A DNA stretch of 7,815 nt, from assembly GCA_013215865.1 (NCBI GenBank), contig JABSQL010000467.1, positions 1-7,815 on the forward strand, read 5' to 3'. This document shows positions 1 through 7,551 of this stretch, in pieces. How positions within the stretch are numbered: position 1 is the first letter of the stretch; every line of letters starts with the position of its first letter. The notes under the pieces were generated by a model. The model did not search any database. It was not told the DNA's origin and was given only the letters and a program-made list of their open reading frames with translations. Source of the stretch: Candidatus Margulisiibacteriota bacterium. GTDB taxonomy: Bacteria > Margulisbacteria > Marinamargulisbacteria > DT-59. The translations under genes were made by a program, and so were the position numbers.

Positions 1-27
1 ATATTCAAAGGTGGCTATTGGAAATTA

Positions 28-171
28 TTACTTTAATTCGTTGACAGGAATTGTAGGTCCCCCAGCTCTATCTTCACCTGCTACAAATCTTTTATCACCA
101 CCACTTCTGGGTCTAACACGTTGAGGAGGCTTTGGTCCTTGACCATTAACTCTTTGTACATTTGCTGCCAT
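28..171 (-). CDS. Small basic Arg/Pro/Gly-rich protein of unknown function (47 aa)
   Basis: A complete short reading frame runs from ATG (complement of 169-171) to TAA (complement of 28-30). Translation begins MAANVQRVNGQGPKPPQRVR and ends GGPTIPVNELK. The start is fixed by AAGGAG six bases upstream, the best ribosome-binding site in the window. The product has no Cys, no hydrophobic segment and no signal peptide. It is rich in Arg, Pro and Gly, with 9 basic against 4 acidic residues, so it is probably unstructured and may bind nucleic acid or a protein partner. Residues 13-18 (PKPPQR) happen to match the PxxPxR pattern bound by SH3 domains, which is weak evidence alone. It is transcribed divergently from the large kinase, with about 240 bp between the two starts. 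I do not recognise a family. The frame and ribosome-binding site argue for a real gene, but it is short enough that conservation would have to confirm it. Confidence 0.62.
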   Translation of the reverse strand: MAANVQRVNGQGPKPPQRVRPRSGGDKRFVAGEDRAGGPTIPVNELK

Positions 172-177
172 ATCTAT

Positions 178-183
178 CTCCTT
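178..183 (-). promoter_or_regulatory. Ribosome-binding site of the 47-aa gene
   Basis: On the - strand the bases read AAGGAG, then six bases (ATAGAT), then ATG. This near-consensus Shine-Dalgarno sequence at good spacing is the main reason to accept the small gene and its start. Confidence 0.7.
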
Positions 184-221
184 ATGGAATTTAGTAAAAT
201 AATACGTTTGCGCGTTACTTT

Positions 222-252
222 ATAATACCAAATACACTAAATTTTAATGCAA
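222..252 (-). promoter_or_regulatory. Candidate extended -10 promoter for the 47-aa gene
   Basis: Read on the - strand, TATTAT (complement of 222-227) is preceded by TGG (complement of 228-230), giving the extended -10 form TGnTATTAT. A possible -35, TTGCAT (complement of 247-252), lies 19 bases further up. That is slightly too far for an ideal sigma-70 spacer, though an extended -10 depends less on the -35. Transcription would start about 40-45 bases before the ATG. This is inferred from motif match only. Confidence 0.35.
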
Positions 253-330
253 GAGTACAGTATAATTTCGTAAACAACAACATGAAGCTTAAGACAGGTT
301 TATTTATGTGCTGAAAAGGGTATAAGTATA

Positions 331-356
331 TTGTGGGGGCTGTAAACTTGTGGGGG
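331..356 (+). repeat. Direct repeat TTGTGGGGG x2, possible operator upstream of the kinase
   Basis: TTGTGGGGG occurs exactly at 331-339 and again at 348-356, a 17-bp start-to-start distance, in an otherwise AT-rich intergenic region. Two G5 runs in an identical 9-mer this close together are unlikely by chance and suggest tandem sites for a regulator acting on the kinase gene, whose start lies 56 bases after the second copy. The sequence TACAAT directly after the second copy (357-362) could be a -10 element, which would place the repeats across the -35 region. No regulator is recognised, so the operator role is inference. Confidence 0.35.
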
Positions 357-397
357 TACAATAATTCCACTTGAATTTATATAGCCTAAATAAACAC

Positions 398-409
398 GGG
401 GATGGGTGG
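398..409 (+). promoter_or_regulatory. G-rich ribosome-binding region that bears on the kinase start
   Basis: The bases before the kinase read GGGGATGGGTGG. GGGG at 398-401 is 10 bases before ATG at 412 but only 4 bases before the in-frame GTG at 406, so ATG-412 is better spaced. An out-of-frame ATG at 402 opens only five codons before TGA and is not a gene. The site is not a canonical AGGAGG, so the choice between 406 and 412 (a two-residue difference) stays open. Confidence 0.4.
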
Positions 410-411
410 TT

Positions 412-3400
412 ATGGCTGAATTGCTGGGATATGAATTTCAAAACTCAATATCCGATACAGAACATGAAAAACTATTTCATGGCCTTCAAGAAGACGGTCA
501 GAAAAAAGTTATTATAAAATTTCTAGAGTCACCCTCTGGTACCAAAGAAGCCAATAAACTTCAATACGACTTTGATGTTTCTCAAAAATTAGATGTAGAA
601 GGATTATTAAAACCCCTCAACTTTGTGGATCAAAATAATGCCCGAGCCATCATTTATGACGATTTCTCAGGGGTCTCCTTACGACAACTCATTAAAGATA
701 AATCCCTTACCTTACCTCAAACCATTTCAGTAGCTATCCAGCTTGCCAATGCCATATTCGGCCTCCATCAAAGCAATGTAGCACATAAGGAAATCTTGCC
801 CGAAAATATATTAATCGACCCCAAAACAAAAACACTACGCCTCATGAACTTGAGCCATTCCTCTCCTTTGGATGTTGAAACTCAAAGTGAATTGCATCGC
901 TTGGAAGGCAATATCGCCTATATCTCACCGGAACAAAGCGGCAGAACCAACCATCGAATTGACTACCGCACCGATTTCTACTCTTTTGGAATTGTTCTTT
1001 ACGAACTCCTTACCAGAAAAGTGCCCTTCTACAGCTCCGATCCCCTGGTCATTATTCATGGACATGTGGCTAAATTGGCGGCCCCACCTCACACCATAGA
1101 CAGTGCCATTCCAGAAGGACTATCCGCCCTTGTCATGCACTGTTTAAACAAAATGCCTGAGGATCGGTACCAAAGTGCACAAGGCCTTGTGTTTGATCTT
1201 AAAGAATGTGAAAAGAAATTTAAAAAGAACAAAACCTTTAAACCCTTTAAACTGGGACAAAAAGATGTCTCTTCAACATTTAGAATCCCACAAAAATTGT
1301 ACGGTAGAGATTCTGAGGTTAATGCCCTTACCACTGTTTTTGATAATGTCTGTAAAGGAAACTCCGAAGTCTTGGTCATTCGCGGTAACTCCGGTGTAGG
1401 CAAAACAAGTCTCGTCAAAGAACTATACAAACCTGTCCTTGAAAATCATGGGTTCTTTGTGTCAGGCAAATTTGAAGAGCATGGTCAACATATTCCGCAC
1501 GAACCCCTCATACAATCCCTTAAAGAATTGGTTCATCAACTGCTTACATTAAATGACAACCGTATAGTCACTTGGCGAAAAACACTTCGAAAAGTCTTGG
1601 GGAATAATGGACAAGTACTAACCAATGTCATTCCAGAATTAGAATATATTATTGGGAACCAACCACCCCTTCAACCGCTGGGTCCTACAGAATCCCAATA
1701 TCGGTTTAATCGCATATTAATGAAATTTATTCGCGTGTTCTGCAGACCCACCAATCCATTGGTCATCTTCTTAGATGATATACAATGGGCAAGCGAAGAT
1801 GCCATTAAACTTCTATCACACCTTATGTTGGACCCTAGCAATAAACATCTGCTATTGATTTTGACATACCGAAAATCAGAAGTAGACAAAGAACACCCCC
1901 TTCACCGCACATTAGACCACATCTCAGCGAACCATAAAAAAGTGTCTCATATAAAGTTGGAACCCCTCTTAACAACAGACATAGAGCAGCTTGTATCTGA
2001 AACATTGCTTCTGAAAGAACCCGACATCAAACCCCTCTCAACGGCTATTATGGACAAAACGGGCGGCAACCCTTATTTTGTCCATCAATTTTTCTATACT
2101 CTTTATGAAAAAGGGTTGGTTTCATTTAACGGCTCTAGAGGCCATTGGGAGTGGGATTTAGAACATATTTCAGAGCTCGGTGTACAGGATAATGTTGTTG
2201 AATTTATTACACGCCAAATTCAATCCTTGTCTCCTCAAGCACAAAACGTTCTAAAAACAATGTCTTGTATTGGTATTCAGTTTTCCTATCGCATCCTCAC
2301 CGCATTATATGAAAAAACACAACGTGATATTAAAATCGGTCTGCCAGAACTCATTAAAAAAGGATATGTCATCCCCCTAGACTCAGAAGAAGATGACGCT
2401 CCGGTATGGGATAACATGTCCTTTCGATTTAGTCATGACCGTGTGTATCACGCCGCTATATCATTAATGCTCACCCCTAAAAAACGACTCACTCATTTAA
2501 AAATTGGACGGTTAATGATCAAACAACTTTCTAAAGAGGAAAGAGAAGAATCGATATTAACTATTGTAAACCATCTGAATGAAGGCCGTGACTATATTGC
2601 AACAGACTTACAACAAATTGAACTTGCTAAATATAACCTTAAAGCAGGAAGAAAAGCGAAATCTATACTCGGATATGATCAATATTTAAATTACATTTCT
2701 ATCGGTATGTCCATGATTCCAAAAGAATTATGGCAAGATTATTACAACCTTGGGTTTGCGCTCTTAATGGAACGGTTCGAGGCAGAATTTCTCACCGGTC
2801 ATTACCTAGAATCCGATACTTATTTTCAAAAAATAATGGCCTTTTGTCAAGATCCCACAGAACAGATTAAGGCCTACACTCTCAAAATTATTTTGTTAAC
2901 ATATAAAGGCCATTATCAAGAAGCCAATGAACTGGGCCGAGCAGGCTTGGAAAAAATGGGCGTTGATTTCCCTATTATTCCCAACCATTTTGCCAAATCT
3001 ATTCAAACTACCTTGATTTTATCTAGATTATTGGGCAAAAAAATCATGAATCTACAGTTTCAAAAAGAAATGTCCAAACCCAGGCTTCAGGTAATATCCA
3101 GTTTATATACCGCCCTGTTACCCCCGCTACAACAAACATCTCCGGATCTATACCAATGGGTGGTTATGAAGTTGATTAACCTTTATCTCAAACATGGAAA
3201 TACACCCTCATCTTCATATGCATACATGGGATTAGGCGTTATTTTATGTCGCGACTATAACCAGTATAAACGGGGATATCAACTGGGATTATTGGCTTTA
3301 AAACTGAACAGTAAATATGATAATAAACAACTCAATTGCAAATTAAAAGTAGACCTTGGTATCTTTATTAGCCCTTGGCTAAAACACCTTCAAAGAAGCA

Positions 3401-5652
3401 CCCGAATATTAAGACAAGCTTACCAGGATGGCGTTAACGCTGGCGATTCTTTATATAGCAATCTCGCTCTAAAAGGCATGATCCAACAAATGGTTATACA
3501 AGGAAATTCCATAAAGAATGTACTTGAAGAAACCAAAACATGTGCCGCTATTACCAAACAATCCCAACACCAACGGACCATACACACCCACACCCTCACA
3601 GAGCACTTTATGATGGCCCTACAGGGACTGACCCATAGTACGACCAATATGAGCCATGGATCATTTCATGAAGGAGAATATATCGAATCTCTAAATGGCA
3701 CCCAGGATAAGGATACCCTTATTTGGTATTCCCTCATCAAACTCCAACTGAGTTATTTGATGTATAACTATGATCAAACAGCCAAAATCGTTAATCACAT
3801 CATGGAAACATTAGATGAAACTAAGGGTCAGATTCTTCAAGCAGAGTTTATGTATTACACCGTACTTTCTATCTCGGTGCTTTTTAAAACAGCCTCTATT
3901 AAGAAGCGGTTTGTATATCTCAAGTTGATGAATCGATGCCGTACCTCTTTAAAAGAATGGTCAAAAATATGCCCCGAAAATTTTGAACACAAATACCTCC
4001 TTGTTGAAGCAGAAATGGCAAATGCCTTTAATCAATACAATGAATCAGAAAGGCTGTATGACAAAGCAGCGGACTCTGCACTCAAAAATGAGTATCTCCA
4101 AAATGCAGGAATTGCATATGAGTGTGCCCTCAGACATGCCATAGATAGAGGAAAAGAAAGTGATGCCATTCGATATCTCGAAAAATCTATAAAAGCCTAT
4201 AAACAATGGGGTGCAACAGGAAAACTACGCCAAATGGAAGCCCGTTACATGGACCTTTGGGCCAAAATGAAAGGACAAAAACCGGTTACTAAAGACTTAA
4301 GAAAAGAAGGTATGGACCAAATATCTGTTCCATCAACGCTGGACATGATATCTGTGATGAAAACGGTTCAAGCCTTTTCTCAGGAAGTGGATTTAAATGC
4401 ATTACTTGAAAAACTAATCCACACCATCATTGAAACAGCAGGCGCACAAAGAGGCGCATTGATCACCAAACCAGAGGTAGGGGACCTCACCGTATCTGCA
4501 CAGGGCAGTGTTGATACACCCAAAGCAGAGATTGTTAATTCTCCATTGAAGGATGAAGCGTTCCCTACTTCTGTTATTCATTATGCCATTCGCTCTTCGG
4601 AAGTGGTTGTCATTCATAACGGGATCAAAGATAACCGCTTCAATAAAGATACTTACATCCAAAAGCAATGTCCCAAATCCATTATGGTTGTACCTATTAT
4701 CAAGAAAAACAATACCATCGGTGTGCTCTATTTAGAAAATAATGCTGTGGAATCTGCATTCACAGAAAAAAGAGAAACGATTTTAAAACTTATTGCTTCT
4801 CAAGCGGCCATATCTTTAGAAAACTCTCGGTTGTATAGTCAGCTTAAGGAAGGGAATGTGTTATTGCAAGAAGAAGCAAAAATGAGGAAACAAACAGAGG
4901 CAGAATTGCATACATCAAGACAAAAAGCAGAGTCAGCCAATCGCCTTAAATCACAATTTTTATCCAATATCAGCCATGAACTTCGAACCCCTTTAAATGG
5001 GATTTTGGGTCTGGTTAAAAATATTTCTGAGGGCATAGACGGGCCCATCAATCCTAAAGTGAAAAAACATCTGGGAATGGTGGAAAACTGTGGGATCCAG
5101 TTGAAAGGGATGATCACGAATATTCTAGACTATACCCGCATGGAATCCGGAGAGTTCTCTTACAATATGACATCATTTAATCTCAGAGATGTCATTGAAA
5201 AAGTCATTTCTGAGCATGAAAATGCTGCCGTTGAACAAGGTCTTCGGTTGTATAGCGACATCAGTAAAAGCAAAGGAAATGCATACGGTGATGCCAAATG
5301 GATGAAACAAGTATTAACCAATCTTCTTCAAAACGCCCTCAAATTCACCCATGAAGGTGAAGTCGTGATTCGATTGAAGACCATTAAAGATGACAACGGT
5401 GTTCAATGGAATGAGATCAGAATTTCAGATACAGGAATCGGCATTTCAAGTGAGCATATAGACATGATATTTGATCGGTTTAGACAGGTTGAGCAAGATG
5501 ACACACGTTCTTATGACGGTGCAGGCCTGGGCCTTTCTATTTGCAAGTATGTGATTCATAGCCATGGTGGTGATATCAGTGTCGAAAGTGACGGCCAATC
5601 AGGTTCCACGTTTATTTTAACCATTCCCATACAAAAAGCAAGTAACCAGTAG
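412..5652 (+). CDS. Trifunctional Ser/Thr kinase-like / AAA-type ATPase / GAF / sensor histidine kinase
   Basis: This is a giant soluble signalling protein. Residues are numbered from the in-frame GTG at 406; ATG-412 is residue 3. About 8-268 is a Ser/Thr kinase fold with the beta-3 Lys K38, SPEQ and DYRTDFYSFG present, but HKE (127-129) replaces HxD and NLS (148-150) replaces DFG, so it is probably a pseudokinase. From KLYGRD (about 297) an AAA/STAND-like ATPase follows, with Walker A GNSGVGKT (327-334) and Walker B VIFLDD (453-458). The family-typical GGNPYF (553-558) and HDRVYHAA (677-684) come next. About 690-1290 is helical and TPR-like. A GAF domain spans about 1320-1475, then a coiled coil (about 1477-1515). 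HisKA has phospho-acceptor H1524 in SHELRTP. HATPase_c has the N-box (N1639, N1643), G1 DTGIGI (1675-1680) and G2 GAGLGL (1705-1710). There is no membrane segment, signal peptide or receiver domain, so it should phosphorylate a separate cytoplasmic regulator. It stands alone between opposite-strand genes. Domain order matches cyanobacterial HstK-type and fungal group X kinases. Family assignment is near certain; ligand and partner are unknown. Confidence 0.95.
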   Translation: MAELLGYEFQNSISDTEHEKLFHGLQEDGQKKVIIKFLESPSGTKEANKLQYDFDVSQKLDVEGLLKPLNFVDQNNARAIIYDDFSGVSLRQLIKDKSLTLPQTISVAIQLANAIFGLHQSNVAHKEILPENILIDPKTKTLRLMNLSHSSPLDVETQSELHRLEGNIAYISPEQSGRTNHRIDYRTDFYSFGIVLYELLTRKVPFYSSDPLVIIHGHVAKLAAPPHTIDSAIPEGLSALVMHCLNKMPEDRYQSAQGLVFDLKECEKKFKKNKTFKPFKLGQKDVSSTFRIPQKLYGRDSEVNALTTVFDNVCKGNSEVLVIRGNSGVGKTSLVKELYKPVLENHGFFVSGKFEEHGQHIPHEPLIQSLKELVHQLLTLNDNRIVTWRKTLRKVLGNNGQVLTNVIPELEYIIGNQPPLQPLGPTESQYRFNRILMKFIRVFCRPTNPLVIFLDDIQWASEDAIKLLSHLMLDPSNKHLLLILTYRKSEVDKEHPLHRTLDHISANHKKVSHIKLEPLLTTDIEQLVSETLLLKEPDIKPLSTAIMDKTGGNPYFVHQFFYTLYEKGLVSFNGSRGHWEWDLEHISELGVQDNVVEFITRQIQSLSPQAQNVLKTMSCIGIQFSYRILTALYEKTQRDIKIGLPELIKKGYVIPLDSEEDDAPVWDNMSFRFSHDRVYHAAISLMLTPKKRLTHLKIGRLMIKQLSKEEREESILTIVNHLNEGRDYIATDLQQIELAKYNLKAGRKAKSILGYDQYLNYISIGMSMIPKELWQDYYNLGFALLMERFEAEFLTGHYLESDTYFQKIMAFCQDPTEQIKAYTLKIILLTYKGHYQEANELGRAGLEKMGVDFPIIPNHFAKSIQTTLILSRLLGKKIMNLQFQKEMSKPRLQVISSLYTALLPPLQQTSPDLYQWVVMKLINLYLKHGNTPSSSYAYMGLGVILCRDYNQYKRGYQLGLLALKLNSKYDNKQLNCKLKVDLGIFISPWLKHLQRSTRILRQAYQDGVNAGDSLYSNLALKGMIQQMVIQGNSIKNVLEETKTCAAITKQSQHQRTIHTHTLTEHFMMALQGLTHSTTNMSHGSFHEGEYIESLNGTQDKDTLIWYSLIKLQLSYLMYNYDQTAKIVNHIMETLDETKGQILQAEFMYYTVLSISVLFKTASIKKRFVYLKLMNRCRTSLKEWSKICPENFEHKYLLVEAEMANAFNQYNESERLYDKAADSALKNEYLQNAGIAYECALRHAIDRGKESDAIRYLEKSIKAYKQWGATGKLRQMEARYMDLWAKMKGQKPVTKDLRKEGMDQISVPSTLDMISVMKTVQAFSQEVDLNALLEKLIHTIIETAGAQRGALITKPEVGDLTVSAQGSVDTPKAEIVNSPLKDEAFPTSVIHYAIRSSEVVVIHNGIKDNRFNKDTYIQKQCPKSIMVVPIIKKNNTIGVLYLENNAVESAFTEKRETILKLIASQAAISLENSRLYSQLKEGNVLLQEEAKMRKQTEAELHTSRQKAESANRLKSQFLSNISHELRTPLNGILGLVKNISEGIDGPINPKVKKHLGMVENCGIQLKGMITNILDYTRMESGEFSYNMTSFNLRDVIEKVISEHENAAVEQGLRLYSDISKSKGNAYGDAKWMKQVLTNLLQNALKFTHEGEVVIRLKTIKDDNGVQWNEIRISDTGIGISSEHIDMIFDRFRQVEQDDTRSYDGAGLGLSICKYVIHSHGGDISVESDGQSGSTFILTIPIQKASNQ

Positions 5653-5685
5653 CCGAAATTGATTAAAATATATTATAATGGTATC

Positions 5686-5739
5686 GGGGTTGTGTTGGGA
5701 GGATCGTTAAGATTTATATTATTGAGAAGGCATAACCCC
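5686..5739. terminator. Possible bidirectional terminator between convergent genes
   Basis: GGGGTTGTG (5686-5694) can pair with CATAACCCC (5731-5739), giving nine pairs including one G-U, around a 36-base loop. It sits in the 94-bp gap between two convergent stop codons, where a terminator is expected. The loop is long, and only a modest T-rich stretch (TTAATTTT) follows on the + strand. On the - strand one pair becomes an A-C mismatch and an A/T-rich run follows. It is not a classical intrinsic terminator. Confidence 0.35.
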
Positions 5740-5746
5740 TCTGTCG

Positions 5747-7498
5747 TTAATTTTCTGAGATCAGCTTTTCTGCTATCATGGCTTTTTTCATAAACCCACA
5801 AAAAATATCAAGGGCAGGGTTATCGGGTTCTAATTTTTTTATATCCGCAATGTATTTATCAATATACGATTCTGGAGCATCATCTGACTTTTTCTCATCG
5901 GCATTGGAATGTTTTTCATTCATAACGCCTAAGATTAATCTTGTAGTGAGATACGAAAAACAATTTAAAACAGAGCCGCCCACCAAGCTATAAAGCTTTA
6001 ACTTTTCTTTGATATCTTTTGCTTGTTGTGACAATGTCGCGAGCTTTTTCGTATTCATAGGAACCTTCTCTTTTATTGAATTTTTTTCACTTGCTATTAA
6101 TGCTTCTTCCAAGGCCAATTTATCATTTTTCGCTTCATAATACGTATCTATTCTTCGTTTCAGGCGACATAAAGACTGAAGTTCTTTTTCGGCACCTATG
6201 TATACTGTTGATATTTGTTCAATTGTTGATAAAAACATCCCAACTTTATCGAGCCTCTCTTCCATAGAGACCAGATCTTCAAAAGAAATCCCATCTGTAT
6301 TTTTTTGTTCTATAATAGAGAAATAAACTTCAGTTGGGGGTACGTCATCTTTGAAATCTTCCGGAAAGCATTCTTTTAATTTAGACGTTACTATATCCTT
6401 GAATAGAGGCTGTTCTTCTAGAAAATTTCCAAGAGTTTCTCTCAAAGCCTCTTCTTCAGTAAATTTATCAACGAAATCTTCAGGACTAAATCCTGGACGG
6501 ATGACTTCGCTGTATATTTCTGCACTAATATCAATGGAATCAGAGTCTTGGAGAAGCATTTCACATTTTCTGACTAAATATTTGTACTTATTCTCTTTGT
6601 CAGAAGATAATTCCAAGATATTTTTATGGTCTTCGAAATTTGGCGTTTTTCCATCTAAAACAAGGAGCATAGCCATGATATAAGGAACATGATTTTTTTT
6701 ATCATCATCACTTAAAAAGGGCTGTAATTCAGAAAAAACATAAGACCCATACGCCCAGTAGTGTTGTTTTTGTTTCGGGGTTAATGTTTTGGATTCTCTC
6801 ACCGCGAGTAAATTACCTTTAAATCTATCTAAAGCCGATTTGTAATTATCTGTGTCCAATTTGTCTACATCTGTAGATGGGTCAACATATCCTAATTTTG
6901 CCAATTCTGCTGCCTGGCTATCTGTGCGCTTTTCTTCCTCAGTACCAAATATGGTATGAGGGTCCGTAAAATACCTTTTTTGACCCCTGTCGCCTGAGGT
7001 ATCCTCCCAAGCTTTTTCGCAGATTGAACGAATGTCGTGTATGTTAAACGTATCATCAAGGAATGCCAATACTTTAGATTGATGGATTTGACCTGGAAGT
7101 TGATCAATTTTGGCAATTACTTTAAACAAATTCCTGTCACTAGGATCTGTCTGAAACGTGGTGATTTTATCCAAAATTTCCATTAAAGGTTTGTTAAAAT
7201 ACGGCAATAACAATTTTGCAATTTTCCCTTTCAATCCCGATGGGTTAATCAATCTTGATATTTTTTTAGCCGCATCTTCAAGTATGTCTTCACTTTTAAG
7301 TTCTTGTTGAATTTCACTGTCTTTATCTATTTTCTCTTTGTCATTGACTGCCGGGTCGTCCTTAATGCTTTTTAATCTATCTGCAGCCGTTATCGCTTCT
7401 TCTGTTGCAGCCGGTTTCAAGTTACGCTGAGCATCTGATTTCACTGGTTTATCTATAGATTTACGTTCATTGGGCGATGACCCACCAATAGTTGTCAT
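5747..7498 (-). CDS. Unrecognised charged, helical 583-aa protein
   Basis: The frame runs from ATG (complement of 7496-7498) to TAA. A weak purine-rich site, GAGAGAATAGG, precedes the start. I recognise no enzyme motif. Residues 1-75 are hydrophilic and charged, starting MTTIGGSSPN with no Sec signal, and look disordered. Residues 85-150 contain amphipathic helices (LKGKIAKLLLPYF at 89-101; EILDKITTFQTDPSDRNLF at 107-125). The middle is acidic and mostly helical. About 435-502 is Lys/Glu-rich and could form a coiled coil. About 503-526 is a hydrophobic stretch interrupted by R520, more likely a buried helix or weak membrane contact than a true transmembrane segment. An acidic linker (528-546) leads to a last helical segment. 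The polar N-terminus, helical body and lack of a signal peptide fit a secreted effector or type III gatekeeper (YopN/CopN-like), but no secretion genes are present and that reading is speculative. Long intact reading and ordinary composition make it a convincing gene of unknown role. Confidence 0.85.
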   Translation of the reverse strand: MTTIGGSSPNERKSIDKPVKSDAQRNLKPAATEEAITAADRLKSIKDDPAVNDKEKIDKDSEIQQELKSEDILEDAAKKISRLINPSGLKGKIAKLLLPYFNKPLMEILDKITTFQTDPSDRNLFKVIAKIDQLPGQIHQSKVLAFLDDTFNIHDIRSICEKAWEDTSGDRGQKRYFTDPHTIFGTEEEKRTDSQAAELAKLGYVDPSTDVDKLDTDNYKSALDRFKGNLLAVRESKTLTPKQKQHYWAYGSYVFSELQPFLSDDDKKNHVPYIMAMLLVLDGKTPNFEDHKNILELSSDKENKYKYLVRKCEMLLQDSDSIDISAEIYSEVIRPGFSPEDFVDKFTEEEALRETLGNFLEEQPLFKDIVTSKLKECFPEDFKDDVPPTEVYFSIIEQKNTDGISFEDLVSMEERLDKVGMFLSTIEQISTVYIGAEKELQSLCRLKRRIDTYYEAKNDKLALEEALIASEKNSIKEKVPMNTKKLATLSQQAKDIKEKLKLYSLVGGSVLNCFSYLTTRLILGVMNEKHSNADEKKSDDAPESYIDKYIADIKKLEPDNPALDIFCGFMKKAMIAEKLISEN

Positions 7499-7551
7499 TG
7501 GCCTATTCTCTCATAAAATCAACACCACGTAAAAGCCCCCATTGGAAGTAT

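Noticed and set aside
28..171. 47-aa protein as a lasso-peptide or other RiPP precursor
   Set aside because: A Gly followed by an acidic residue eight positions later can be found, but the usual Thr before the core is absent and no maturation genes are present in the window.
282..314. Ten-codon frame starting MKLKTGLFMC in the divergent region
   Set aside because: There is no Shine-Dalgarno sequence before the ATG (AT/AC-rich bases only), and the length is not significant.
402..419. Five-codon upstream frame (MGGYG) overlapping the kinase start
   Set aside because: It has no properly spaced ribosome-binding site and is too short to separate from chance; it only matters for choosing the kinase start.
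1089..1430. 113-codon open frame on the - strand inside the kinase
   Set aside because: It lies wholly inside the well-conserved kinase/ATPase coding region; its translation has no recognisable domain and is a shadow of the + strand codons.
5674..5679. TATAAT on the + strand after the kinase stop as a promoter
   Set aside because: There is no -35 element at suitable spacing and no + strand gene downstream.
6351..6683. 110-codon + strand frame inside the 583-aa gene
   Set aside because: It is Ser-rich with no domain and fully antisense to a better-supported long gene; other opposite-strand frames here fail the same way.
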